Shown here: piece by piece, positions 50,223 to 60,734 of the stretch
How positions within the stretch are numbered: position 1 is the stretch's first letter
How the letters are laid out: every line of letters starts with the position of its first letter
NCBI GenBank assembly: GCA_937773775.1
Contig: CALJVL010000046.1
Location: 1-64,000, forward strand
Direction: 5' to 3'
Source: an uncultured Flavobacterium sp.
Lineage (GTDB): Bacteria > Bacteroidota > Bacteroidia > Flavobacteriales > Flavobacteriaceae
DNA: 64,000 nucleotides
The notes under the pieces: generated by a model
Told to the model about the DNA's origin: nothing
What the model saw: only the letters and a program-made list of their open reading frames with translations
The model's database searches: none
Program-made: the position numbers and the translations under genes

Positions 50223-51509
50223 TTAATACGCTGTTTCATCAGTTACAGTAGCTTTCCTTTTATTGGGTCTTATAATCATTCGGAAAGCCTGATCTTTTGA
50301 AAAATAAGCAATCATCCAGTTAATAAACGTCGAGAATCTATTGCGGTAGGTTATCAATGAAATTAGGTGAATAAATAACCAAACTAGCCATGCAAAGAAA
50401 CCTTTAAAATGCAATTTAGGGCTAGGCAGATCAACAACAGCCTTATTCTTCCCTATAATTGCCATTGAACCTTTATCATTATACGCAAAGGGGGTCAATG
50501 GTTTGTTTTGAATCGTTGATTTGAAGTTTTTTGCTAGATTTAATCCTTGCTGAATAGCTGTCTGTGCTACCTGAGGATGTCCATCAGGGAAATTTTTATC
50601 TGTTAATTGAATACAGGTATCACCGATGGCGTATATATTTTGCATACCATTTACTTTATTAAAAGCATCTGTTGCCATTCTTTTTCCACGACCATAACTT
50701 TCTGCTGGAATTCCATCAAAAACTTTTGCACTAACTCCTGCAGCCCAAATTAGATTTTTAGTTTCCAATGATTTTCCATTTGAGAAAAACACCGTATCGT
50801 CTTTATAATCTATAACTTGGGTGTTCAGTTTTATAACCACTCCTAGGTCTGAAAGTGCTTTGTATGTGTCCTCTTGTGAAGCCTTACTCATGGGTGCCAA
50901 TAAAGTATCTCCCCCATCAATTAAATAGATGTTACTTGCCGATGTGCTCAGTTCTGGGTATTCCTTTAAAATGATGCTCTTCCTCATCTCGGCATACATA
51001 CCGGATACTTCTACACCTGTAGGTCCTCCACCAACAACGACGATAGTTAACAGCTTCCTGCGTTTGCGCATGTCTTTGCAAATAGCTGCTTTCTCTAAAT
51101 TTTTTAATATAGTATTACGCATCTCAATGGCATCATTGAGTGTTTTCATTGGAATTGCATTTTTCTTCACGTTTTCCATTCCAAAATAACTGGTTTCAGC
51201 ACCAGTTGCAAAAACTAATTGGTCGTAATGCAGTTCTCCATTATGAAGAATAATTTTATTTTCTTCGGGAATAACTTTTTGAAGATCACCAAGACGAAAT
51301 TGAAGGTTTTTTTTACCAGCAAAGAATTTTCGGAAAGGATAACTAATACTTGATGGCTCCAAAAAAGCAGTAGCCACCTGATATATCAGAGGTGGAAAAA
51401 AATTATAATTATTTTTATCGACTAGTGTTACATTAATTTCTTTTTGATCTACTAGTTCTTTGGCTAGATTTAGTCCTGCAAACCCTCCACCTATTATTAC
51501 AATTTCCAT
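50223..51509 (-). CDS. NAD(P)/FAD-dependent oxidoreductase, type II NADH dehydrogenase-like
   Basis: IVIIGGGFAGLNLAKELVDQKEINVTLVDKNNYNFFPPLIYQVATAFLEPSSISYPFR; YAIGDTCIQL; C-terminal hydrophobic segment. Confidence 0.92.
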   Translation of the reverse strand: MEIVIIGGGFAGLNLAKELVDQKEINVTLVDKNNYNFFPPLIYQVATAFLEPSSISYPFRKFFAGKKNLQFRLGDLQKVIPEENKIILHNGELHYDQLVFATGAETSYFGMENVKKNAIPMKTLNDAIEMRNTILKNLEKAAICKDMRKRRKLLTIVVVGGGPTGVEVSGMYAEMRKSIILKEYPELSTSASNIYLIDGGDTLLAPMSKASQEDTYKALSDLGVVIKLNTQVIDYKDDTVFFSNGKSLETKNLIWAAGVSAKVFDGIPAESYGRGKRMATDAFNKVNGMQNIYAIGDTCIQLTDKNFPDGHPQVAQTAIQQGLNLAKNFKSTIQNKPLTPFAYNDKGSMAIIGKNKAVVDLPSPKLHFKGFFAWLVWLFIHLISLITYRNRFSTFINWMIAYFSKDQAFRMIIRPNKRKATVTDETAY

Positions 51510-51605
51510 ATCTTAATTTCCTTATTTTATTAAAACAAAACGGCAATCATAAAGGTACAATATTTATGATTGCTAATGAAGTAACTGTCAGAAAAGCACT
51601 AATAT

Positions 51606-52943
51606 TTAGTTTCTTTTCAGTTTTTTGATTGGCTTTTCGGTTGGTTCATTTTTATTTTGCAGCAAATAATTGGCCAATAGTTTTTCTATCAATTCCTCTT
51701 TTGTCAAATGATGAAAAACAGTTTTTATTTTTGTTTTTAATTCCGTATCCACTTCGTGATTGGGTTTGGTTTTAAAAATTTGTTTTGCCCACAATAAAGC
51801 ATTGTTTTCTTCAATACTTAAAGCACTTGGTTTTTTAAATTCGGTGAACTTAATCCCCAGTTCCTTTTCGAAATCAGCAATTTCGACCACCTCTTCCGCT
51901 TGCAATACAGTCAATGAAAGCCCTTTCGATCCTGCTCTGGCCGTTCTTCCGCTACGGTGCACGTAAGCTTCATAAACGTCAGGCAAATGGTAATTGACGA
52001 CATAGGATATTTCTTTTACGTCAATTCCTCTAGCAGCTAAGTCAGTGGCAACTAATATATTGATATGTCCCTCACGAAATTGTTCCATAATACGATCCCT
52101 AATCCCCTGTGACAAACTTCCGTGTAATGCTCCCGATGAAAAACGATTGATAGCCAAATTTTTGGCTAGTTTATTGACCGCCGCTTTTGTTTTACAAAAG
52201 ATAATTCCGCGTTCGCCTTCTTTTGAGTTCAAAAAATGCATCAGAACATCTAGTTTTTCAATCGGATCAACCACTATATATTCGTGATCGATTCCTTGAT
52301 TTCCTATCGTTTCCATATTGGCGCTAACTTGCAGCACATTTTTGTTTAAGTAATTCTGAATCAATTGTTTTATCGTCCCCGGCATGGTTGCAGAAAACAA
52401 AAAGGTTTTATGTTCCTTTGGTAATTCAGCAACGATTTCATCTAAACTTTCTTTTAGAATACTAACCATTTCATCAGCTTCATCGAGTACCAGAAATTTG
52501 GTTTCTTTAAGGCTTATAGCTTTTCGCTGAATTAAATCAATCAAACGTCCGGGAGTGGCCACAACAATATGCGTTGGAGAGACCAATCGTTCCATTTGTG
52601 GTTTAATAGGTATTCCACCGCAGGTTGCAGCTATAGAAACTTCAGGAATGTGTTTTGCAAAATCTTCAAGGTTTCTAAAAATCTGTTGTCCTAGTTCACG
52701 TGTCGGAACCAGTATTACAGCTTGTACTGTAGGTATTTGTGTATCTATTAATTGTAAAAGGGGTAATCCAAAAGCAGCCGTTTTTCCAGTACCTGTTTTT
52801 GCAAGACCTACCAAATCAGTAGCGTTTGCTAAAAGTAACGGAATTGTTTTTTGTTGTATTTCTGTTGGCACAACAATTTTCAATGCGGTAATTGCTTTTA
52901 ATATAGGTGCTGAAATCCCTAAATCAGAGAATTGTTTTGGCAT
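51606..52943 (-). CDS. DEAD-box RNA helicase
   Basis: GLAKTGTGKTAAFGLPLLQLI; VLDEADEMV; FSATMP; ATDLAARGIDVKEISYVVNYHLPDVYEAYVHRSGRTARAG. Confidence 0.96.
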   Translation of the reverse strand: MPKQFSDLGISAPILKAITALKIVVPTEIQQKTIPLLLANATDLVGLAKTGTGKTAAFGLPLLQLIDTQIPTVQAVILVPTRELGQQIFRNLEDFAKHIPEVSIAATCGGIPIKPQMERLVSPTHIVVATPGRLIDLIQRKAISLKETKFLVLDEADEMVSILKESLDEIVAELPKEHKTFLFSATMPGTIKQLIQNYLNKNVLQVSANMETIGNQGIDHEYIVVDPIEKLDVLMHFLNSKEGERGIIFCKTKAAVNKLAKNLAINRFSSGALHGSLSQGIRDRIMEQFREGHINILVATDLAARGIDVKEISYVVNYHLPDVYEAYVHRSGRTARAGSKGLSLTVLQAEEVVEIADFEKELGIKFTEFKKPSALSIEENNALLWAKQIFKTKPNHEVDTELKTKIKTVFHHLTKEELIEKLLANYLLQNKNEPTEKPIKKLKRN

Positions 52944-53085
52944 TTTTTTGGATTTATAATTTTAAAAATAATAGTTGTTTTTGTGTATTTAATCCTAGCC
53001 CCGATGGAAACGATATCCTGTTGTGGTGGTGTTTACCACAACAGATTTAGTGTACAGCGGGATTAGCTCCTTGTTATATTACTTT

Positions 53086-54630
53086 TTATTCTTCATCAGG
53101 CTCGTTCATGATTTTCTCACGATACTTTTTCCCTATTAACAAAGTCATTTTTAGTTTATAATCATCAACCAACCATTCGCGGTAGTTTTTACTGCATTGG
53201 CTCAGGCATTTAGAATAGCGCTTTATACGGCACTCTATGTCCTCGTCTAACTCTCTTGACAATGATTTTGCTTCTTGTAATGTTTCTGTATTGTCGACGC
53301 ACATGGCAGCATGTTGCTCCAATGATTTTTCCAAAACAACTTTTGAACGTAAATTTTGGGCGATAACGAGTTTGTGTTCCTCATCGACATCAAAAGTTAC
53401 TTCTTCTGTTTTGCTAAATTTTGCTCTCAATTCTGGAGACATTACAAATTTAAAATACAATTCTATCTCAGTATCGTCACGCAAATTTTCTAGGTAAAAC
53501 TCCGGAGATTTGAAAATATGTTGCCAGTTTACAGGTTCACTCCACAATCCAAATCGGGCTGCGTTATTCCCTAAATCTATCACGGTAAACATGTCTTTAT
53601 TAGGTAGTTTTCTTGAACCACGACCAATCATTTGGTAATATAAAGTCAATGATTTTGTAGCCCTGTTAAGGATTATCGTGTCAACTGTAGGTTCATCAAA
53701 ACCAGTTGTCAAAATACCAACTGATGTCAAAATAGCATCGGGGGTTTTCTTAAACCACTGTAAAATATCTTTTCGTTCCTCAGTACTGCTTGTATTGTCG
53801 AGATGGCGAATTGGGTATCCAGCTTCTCTAAATGTTTCATAAACATATAAGGAGGTGTTGATCCCGTTATTGAAAATTAAGGTCTTTTTGCCCAATGATT
53901 TCTCTGTATAGGCATGCAATAACTTCTCTTGCATGGCCATATTGGTGTATAAATCATCAGAGGACTTAACGGTATAATCACCATTAATTCCGACTTTCAA
54001 AGAAGTTAAACCTACGTCGTAACTGTAAGTGATCGCTTTTGCCAAAATCCGTTTTCAATCAATGAATTAATCGTATCCCCAACAATTAATTCATCATAGC
54101 TTTCATGCATTGGCAGCTTAATGTTTGAACTCAAAGGAGTTGCTGTAACTCCCAGGATAAAAGCATTTGTAAATGAGCTGAGTAGCTTTCTAAATGAATT
54201 GTAATGGGCTTCATCTATAATTACTAAACCTACATTGTCAAGGTGTAATTTCTCATCATTAATACGGTTTTTCAAAGTTTCCACCATGGCAACAAAACAG
54301 GAGTATTCGTTCTGGTCTGGGAGTTCTTTTACTTTACTGTTAATAATTTTATTTTTTACATCAAATCCCTTCAACATCTTAGAAGTTTGTTTACATAACT
54401 CTATTCTATGCGTTAAAACAACTACTTTCTTCTCGTTTTTTGACAAATAGCGGCGCACGATCTCTGAGAACACCACTGTTTTTTCCACCACCGGTAGGTA
54501 ACTGGTAAAGTAGGTGATGCTGTTTTGGAGCATTGTCCATACGCTCAAATATGGCGTCGATATCGCCTTTTTGATAACCGTATAGTTCTTTTTTGTCTTC
54601 TTTTTCTGTTTCTATACTATTTTCAAACAT
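53086..54630 (-). pseudogene. superfamily II helicase, split by two homopolymer frameshifts
   Basis: YGYQKGDIDAIFERMDNAPKQHHLLYQLPTGGGK | TVVFSEIVRRYLSKNEKKVVVLTHRIELCKQ...VIIDEAHYNSF...LIENGF | AKAITYSYDVGLTSLK...MIGRGSRKLPNKDMF. Confidence 0.88.
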
Positions 54631-54771
54631 TATTTTTTGTTGGGTTTTTGCAAAAATACACCTAAAAAACAGTTATCCTATTATATTTAAATTAAAATAT
54701 AGGATATGATTTAATTAATTTGGGTTAAAGCGACTTGTTAATATTCAAATCGCTCTACTATCGCATTGAAT

Positions 54772-55272
54772 TCAGGTTCGTTTTTTCCATTTCTGCAAAA
54801 TTGTCTCATTATGAATGGCAGTAATCCTAGTTTTAAACTCACTTAAAATGCCATTTGCGATCATAAAAATTATAGCTTGTTCGAAAGAACTGAGCATGCT
54901 TTTATAAAACAACTCTTGTTTTATAGCATGTCCCGAGGAGAAGGTTTGTGCAATTTCTATGTTATATAGCATCACGTCAAGGATAATAAAGGGATCTACA
55001 CCCAATACAGTAAAATGCTTTATGTACTTTTGAGCAACGGAACGTCTCATTTTAGGCTTTTTACCTCTTCCCGTAGTTTTTATCGGGAAATATTCATTCG
55101 AAATTTTTATTTTGCATTCCTGCAAAAGACTTTCTTCCTTTGGATTAAAGACAAAATTATAATAGACTTTTACGGGGCTGAACTTTTCATACAATTCAAG
55201 GATCTGCTCTTCGAGTTGCTCTTTATTCAGTTTGTTTAGGTATTTTTTTAAATCGCGTTTGCTCATTGTCAC
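54772..55272 (-). CDS. conserved hypothetical protein (DUF6155-like)
   Basis: MSKRDLKKYLNKLNKEQLEEQILELYEKFSPVKVYYNFVFNPKEESLLQECKIKI. Confidence 0.7.
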   Translation of the reverse strand: MTMSKRDLKKYLNKLNKEQLEEQILELYEKFSPVKVYYNFVFNPKEESLLQECKIKISNEYFPIKTTGRGKKPKMRRSVAQKYIKHFTVLGVDPFIILDVMLYNIEIAQTFSSGHAIKQELFYKSMLSSFEQAIIFMIANGILSEFKTRITAIHNETILQKWKKRT

Positions 55273-55362
55273 AGTTTAAGATTAACAAAAGTAAATTACT
55301 TAGGCATTGAATACTTCAATCATAATAGTTATTTTTGTAAATTATTACTCAAAAAAAATTAA

Positions 55363-55648
55363 ATGCTCAAGATTTTTTAAGATTACAGCAATTCTAGAAG
55401 GAATTTCCTATTTGGCATTATTATCTAATATGCTTTTTATCAAGCCATCAAACATAGAATTATATCATAGTTTGCTTTACCCTATTGGAATGAGTCACGG
55501 CGTCTTATTTATTGGATATGTTTTATTGGCTTTTGTAGTCAAAAGCTCCCAAAAATGGTCTTTTAAAACATTGTTTATTATTTTAATTGCTTCTTTAATT
55601 CCTTTTGGTGCTTTTTACGTAGAGAAGAAATACTTGAAAAATGTATAA
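55363..55648 (+). pseudogene. DUF3817 protein with +1 T frameshift just after the start
   Basis: ATGCTCAAGATTTTTTAAG: with T5 it reads MLKIFKITAILEGISYLALLSNMLFIK...HSLLYPIGMSHGVLFIGYVLLAF. Confidence 0.75.
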
Positions 55649-56898
55649 GTTTATCGAAAATGCATTTGGTTTCTTGTACCCAATTTTTTAGAAAGTGGGG
55701 ATTGGGGTATAACTTTGCTTCCTATTTAAGTTTGATATTCAATATAGTCATATTGTGCCTTGTGGCTTACTCTATTTATGTAGTGTTTCGTCTTGTTTTA
55801 GTGACGGTAATGATCTTCATAGCTAGAAAAACCAAAACGCAATTTGATGATTTATTAGTGACCAATAAGACGGCAAAATACATAGCGCACTTGATCCCGT
55901 TATTGTTTATCTACAAGGCAGTTCCTATAATTCTTGATCGATATGAATATTGGGAAAGCGTTTTTGGTAAACTTGTTGGCATTTACATCGTGTTTTTAAT
56001 TTTATGGATTATTAGAACCGTATTTAATGCATTAAGAGATTATTTAAAATTAAAGCCACGGTACAGTGACAAACCCATAGATAGTTTCATCCAAGTTATA
56101 ATGATTGTGCTCTGGATGGTAGGTGTAACCATCATAATTTCTCGACTTTTTGAAATTAACCAAACAGAGATATTGACGACTTTTGGAGCTGTATCTGCCT
56201 TGATAATATTGATATTCAGAGATATTATTCTGGGTTTTGTAGCTAGTATCCAGGTTTCGGTAAATGATATGATTCGCATAGGCGATTGGGTTACCATGGA
56301 TAAGTTTGGTGCGGATGGCGATGTAATTGAAATCAATTTAACAACCGTGAAAGTTCGAAATTTTGACAATACCACCACAACCATTCCTACCTATAGTTTG
56401 AGTTCTGATTCGTTCCAAAACTGGCGCGGAATGCTTAATTCTGATGGACGACGAATAAAAAGACATGTTCTTATAAAAACAAGCAGTATTCGTTTTCTGG
56501 AAGATGTAGAGCTATCTAAATTAAAAAACATCGCGCTGATAAGCGATTATATCGATATCCAAAAAAGGGATATTGATGCGTTCAACGCAATTAATTCTAT
56601 CGATAAGTCAATACCTATTAATGGTAGAAACCTTACCAATCTAGGTTTGTTTAGAAAATATATCACACAATATTTACATAATCATCGGGCATTAAATCAA
56701 GATATGATTGTAATGTGTCGTCAATTACAATCTACATCTCAGGGAGTTCCAATAGAAATTTATGCTTTTTCAAGTGATAAAAGATGGGAAAACTATGAAT
56801 ATGTCATGTCAGATGTTTTTGACCATGTCTTTTCTTCGGTCAAATACTTTGATCTGGAGGTGTACGAATTACCGTCTGAAAAAGAATATTTGAAATAA
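55641..56898 (+). pseudogene. mechanosensitive ion channel family protein with +1 T frameshift near the start
   Basis: ATG 55641 reads MYKFIENAFGFLYPIF*; with one T fewer it continues RKWGLGYNFASYLSL...DIILGFVASIQVSVNDMIRIGDWVTMDKFGADGDV. Confidence 0.8.
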
Positions 56899-56909
56899 CA
56901 ATTTATTTT

Positions 56910-57479
56910 ATGATCAAGACTATAGAATTGTTTAATGAAAGATTGAAACTGAGATTGATTGAGTTTTCAGATTTGAATGCTATCCATGGCTTACACTCGC
57001 TTACGGAAACGGATAGATACAATACCTTAGGTATTCCTGAAACTATTAAGGTCACAAAAGAAATTATTACTCCTCTAATTTCAGATAATCAACAGCAAAA
57101 CATTCTAAATTATACTTTTGCTATAGAGGAATTAAGAACAGGAACATTTATCGGCTTACTGGGTTTCAAGCTAGGGGCGAAAAAATATAATAATGCGGAA
57201 GTTTATTACAAACTGAATGTACATTACTGGGGAAAAGGGTATGCAACCGAAGCATTAAACCTAGTCTTGGATTTTGGTTTTAAGAATTTAAAGCTACACC
57301 GTATCACTGCAGGCTGTGCTATCGATAACATAGCTTCTATCAAAGTGCTTGAAAAAGTGGGAATGAAACGAGAAGGACATGCACGGCAGATACTTCCATT
57401 GAAATCGGGTTGGTCAGATAATTTTGAATACGCTATATTAGAAACAGACAAAAGAAAAAGTAACCAACTAAAATCCTAG
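56910..57479 (+). CDS. GNAT family N-acetyltransferase (RimJ/RimL-like)
   Basis: LRLIEFSDLNAIHGLHS; VHYWGKGYATEALNLVLDFGFKNLKLHRITAGCAIDNIASIKVLEKVGMKREG. Confidence 0.92.
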   Translation: MIKTIELFNERLKLRLIEFSDLNAIHGLHSLTETDRYNTLGIPETIKVTKEIITPLISDNQQQNILNYTFAIEELRTGTFIGLLGFKLGAKKYNNAEVYYKLNVHYWGKGYATEALNLVLDFGFKNLKLHRITAGCAIDNIASIKVLEKVGMKREGHARQILPLKSGWSDNFEYAILETDKRKSNQLKS

Positions 57480-57897
57480 TTTTACAAGTGCAGCGGAATA
57501 AAAGCAGAACAAGATTTGCAGATATTAGCTTAAACTAATAAGCCTCCACATAATATTGGGAATAGGTGATTTGTGTTGTCAATCACGTAAAAAATATAAA
57601 CCTCGACGAAGTAGTTTTAGTTTTCAATGAACAAGAAGTAATATCTGTTATTGCAAAATTGGCAGACTACTTAAAATTGTCTTATTCATTTATTTTGTCT
57701 TGGATTACTTTGACCGTCCTTTCTTCCTTACTTACTGGGGGTCATATTGGCAGTAACATTTTCTAATGCAGTATTTAAAAATGGAATCGGCTATAATGTT
57801 ATTACGGCGTTTTATCATTACTGATTATTTGTTGACCCCATACAGATGCCACAAAAGCAATGGAAATATTAAATAATTTGTCTAATTCTTTTTTGAA

Positions 57898-58314
57898 TTA
57901 AATTCGATCTTTAACGAATTCAACCTCTGTTTTACCATGAGCTTTTGGCTTTCCGTCTGCTCCCAGATTGACCATCGTGCTGCTGTCTATTGTAATTATA
58001 GTTTCCCGAGTCATCATATTTCGAACTTCACATTTAAGCGTTAGTGATGTTTTACCAAATTTTACTACAGCGATACCAATTTCGATGATATCTCCTTGTT
58101 TTGCAGAACTTTTAAAATTGATTTCTGACATGTACTTAGTAACAACTCTTGAGTTTTCTAGCTGGATAATGCTATAAAGTGCGAGCTCTTCATCAATCCA
58201 AGCTAATAACTGACCTCCAAATAATGTTCCGTTTGGGTTTAGGTCTTCAGGTTTTATCCATTTTCTGGTGTGGAATCGCATAGTTTTTATTTTAGTAGTG
58301 CGAAAGTAGCACAT
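57898..58314 (-). CDS. acyl-CoA thioesterase (hotdog, YciA-like)
   Basis: KWIKPEDLNPNGTLFGGQLLAWIDEELALYSIIQLENSRVVTKYMSEINFKSSAKQGDIIEIG; start probably internal Met. Confidence 0.88.
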   Translation of the reverse strand: MCYFRTTKIKTMRFHTRKWIKPEDLNPNGTLFGGQLLAWIDEELALYSIIQLENSRVVTKYMSEINFKSSAKQGDIIEIGIAVVKFGKTSLTLKCEVRNMMTRETIITIDSSTMVNLGADGKPKAHGKTEVEFVKDRI

Positions 58315-58348
58315 CTCCCTTAATTTTTTTAATTTTAAAGAAAAAAAA

Positions 58349-58754
58349 ATGAATCAACGAGATGTGTTTTTAAAAGAGTTTCGCGGCGGAACAATCGGTT
58401 CTGTAAGTTATCAATCCTCCTCTGATGAAACCTTCCAAAACGAAGTGCTTCGTCCTATTCTCAAACTTCAGAATGACTTATTCATAGCATCATTCAACAA
58501 TTATATAACTAAGTATAAAAGTGATTTTTATTCTCAAACAACAGAGCAAAAGTTAGTTACAATCGAAAACTCAATTCAGAAAGACCTTAAATATCGAAAT
58601 GCATTAAAAGGAATGGTAATAGGATTGTTTACTGCTGATGAATATTCCGTATATATCAAAAAACTCTTCTAGCCTTAACAAAAGAATAATGACTATGCTC
58701 ATCGAAAGATTAAAAAATCAAGTACAATTATTTGAAAACAATAGCAGTGAATAG
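58349..58754 (+). pseudogene. conserved hypothetical protein with +1 A frameshift near the 3' end
   Basis: ORF to 58672 ends YIKKLF*. With A5 instead of A6 it continues IKNSSSLNKRIMTMLIERLKNQVQLFENNSSE* to 58754. Confidence 0.65.
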
Positions 58755-58886
58755 TCTATTCCTATTTTAATCATAATTTACTAACTATTCAATAATTCGT
58801 GTACTTTTGGGTTTTAAAATTAGAATGCACTGGATAATCTCTTACTTTTATTCATTATTTTTCGCTATTATTGTTAAAAATATTTT

Positions 58887-59600
58887 ATGAAAGAAGAGTA
58901 TTTCAAATGGTATTCTCCCAATCTCAAAAGAGAGATCGAAATGTTAGTGTTCGGGGATTCTGGATACCCTGTTATTCTGTTTCCCACTTCAATGGGAAGC
59001 TTCCATGAGAATAAAGATATGGGCTTGATAGAGTCTGCAAGATGATATGTTGAGCAAGGTTTAATACAAATCTATTGCCCCGATAGCATTGATAGAGATA
59101 GTTTTTATAATAAAAATATTTACCCAATCCATCGGATAGAAAATCATGTGAGCTACGACAAGATGATTTGTCATGAAATTGTAGAAAAGCTAAGAAATAA
59201 TTCGCCATCAGGAAAAGTGGCTCTTGCCGGTTGCAGCTTTGGTGGCTATCACGCCGCAAATTTTGCTTTTCGACACCCCGGCTATGTAAGCCATATGTTT
59301 TCCATGGGTGGCGCATTCAGCATAAAAAGTTTTATGGACGGTTTTCATAATTATGATGTGTTTTACAATAGTCCAGAGGACTATTTATATGGACTCAATG
59401 ATCCAGAATTATGGAAAATGGATGTTGTTTTAGGGACTTCTAATTGGGATATTTGCTATGATGCCAATCTAAAACTAAGCAAAGTTTTGAACCAGAGAAG
59501 TGTACCACACTGGCTCGATGTTCGCCAAGATAAAAAGCACGATTGGCCTGTTTGGAAAGAAATGTTTCCACATTATCTGTCAAGAATCAAGTTTTTCTAA
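58887..59600 (+). pseudogene. alpha/beta hydrolase (esterase) with in-frame TGA at 59043-59045
   Basis: MKEEYFKWYSPNLKREIEMLVFGDSGYPVILFPTSMGSFHENKDMGLIESAR*YVEQGLIQIYCPDSIDRDSFYN...GKVALAGCSFGGYHAANFAFRHP. Confidence 0.85.
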
Positions 59601-59659
59601 GGGAATTAACCGATACCAGGAATAAAACGAAATCACACAATTAAGATAAAAATCAAAAA

Positions 59660-60607
59660 ATGAAAAAAATTGGAATTTTATTTGGAATGGAAGATAGCTT
59701 CCCAAAGACATTTATAGATCGCGTAAATTCAAAAAACACAAAAGGTATTATTGCAGAAGCAGTTACAATTGACAAAGTAGTTCAAAATAAAGATGGAGAA
59801 TACGCTGTCATTATTGATCGTATTTCGCAAGATGTTCCCTTTTATCGTGCCTACCTTAAAAATGCTGCTTTAACAGGAACTAATGTCATTAACAACCCAT
59901 TTTGGTGGAGCGCTGACGATAAATTTTTCAATAATGCTTTGGCTGATACTTTAGGTGTGCCTTTACCTAATACCGTATTACTACCTTCTGCACAACACCC
60001 AACAGACACCTCAGAAAAATCATTTAGAAACCTAAAGTTTCCTATGGACTGGGAAGGGATATTTGATTATATCAAGTTTCCCGCTTATATGAAGCCGTAC
60101 GCTGGTGGTGGTTGGAAAAACGTGTACCGTCTTGAAAATAAAGAAGAGTTTTGGGAAAAACATCAGGAAACCAATCAGTTGGTAATGATGCTTCAGGAGG
60201 AGATAGTTTTTACAGAATATTTTAGGGTTTATTGCCTAGGACGCAAAGCGGTTAGAATCATGCAGTACGAGCCACGAAACCAACCTCATTTACGCTATGT
60301 TATAGATGGGCCACCTTCTGATAAGAAATTATTGGCTACTGTGAAAGAATACACATTGAAACTTTGTGAAGGTCTAGGTTACGATTTTAATACCGTCGAA
60401 TTTGCGGTACGTGACGGCATTCCTTACGCCATCGATTTTGGAAACCCTGCTCCTGATGCAGAATTGACATCCTTAGGTGCTGAAAATTTTGAATGGGTAG
60501 TTGAAGAATCTGCCAAAATGGCGATTGCTGCGGCTAAAAAACAGAAACCAGGCAAAATGAATTTGACCGGGGGAACTTTTATGAAAGATGCAGTAGTAGG
60601 CAAATAA
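59660..60607 (+). CDS. ATP-grasp domain protein
   Basis: FPAYMKPYAGGGWKNVYRLENKEEFWEKH; VEFAVRDGIPYAIDFGNPAPDAEL. Confidence 0.85.
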   Translation: MKKIGILFGMEDSFPKTFIDRVNSKNTKGIIAEAVTIDKVVQNKDGEYAVIIDRISQDVPFYRAYLKNAALTGTNVINNPFWWSADDKFFNNALADTLGVPLPNTVLLPSAQHPTDTSEKSFRNLKFPMDWEGIFDYIKFPAYMKPYAGGGWKNVYRLENKEEFWEKHQETNQLVMMLQEEIVFTEYFRVYCLGRKAVRIMQYEPRNQPHLRYVIDGPPSDKKLLATVKEYTLKLCEGLGYDFNTVEFAVRDGIPYAIDFGNPAPDAELTSLGAENFEWVVEESAKMAIAAAKKQKPGKMNLTGGTFMKDAVVGK

Positions 60608-60734
60608 TATAATTTCGATGAATGATTAGCCCTAGCCTTGGTTGTAGTGGAAATTACGCTCCTTAGGTGCGGATTGACACGAAATGCGGGTCATAAGCGA
60701 AATGACTAAGTAAATAGCTCCTAAAAATATTTAA

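Noticed and set aside
57566-57766. 66-aa ORF MICVVNHVKNINLDEVV...
   Set aside because: No recognisable family, no supporting context; may be a remnant but cannot be supported.
59043-59045. TGA as a recoded (Trp or selenocysteine) codon in the esterase
   Set aside because: TGA terminates other genes here, and a Trp-to-stop change is simpler; no SECIS-like argument can be made.
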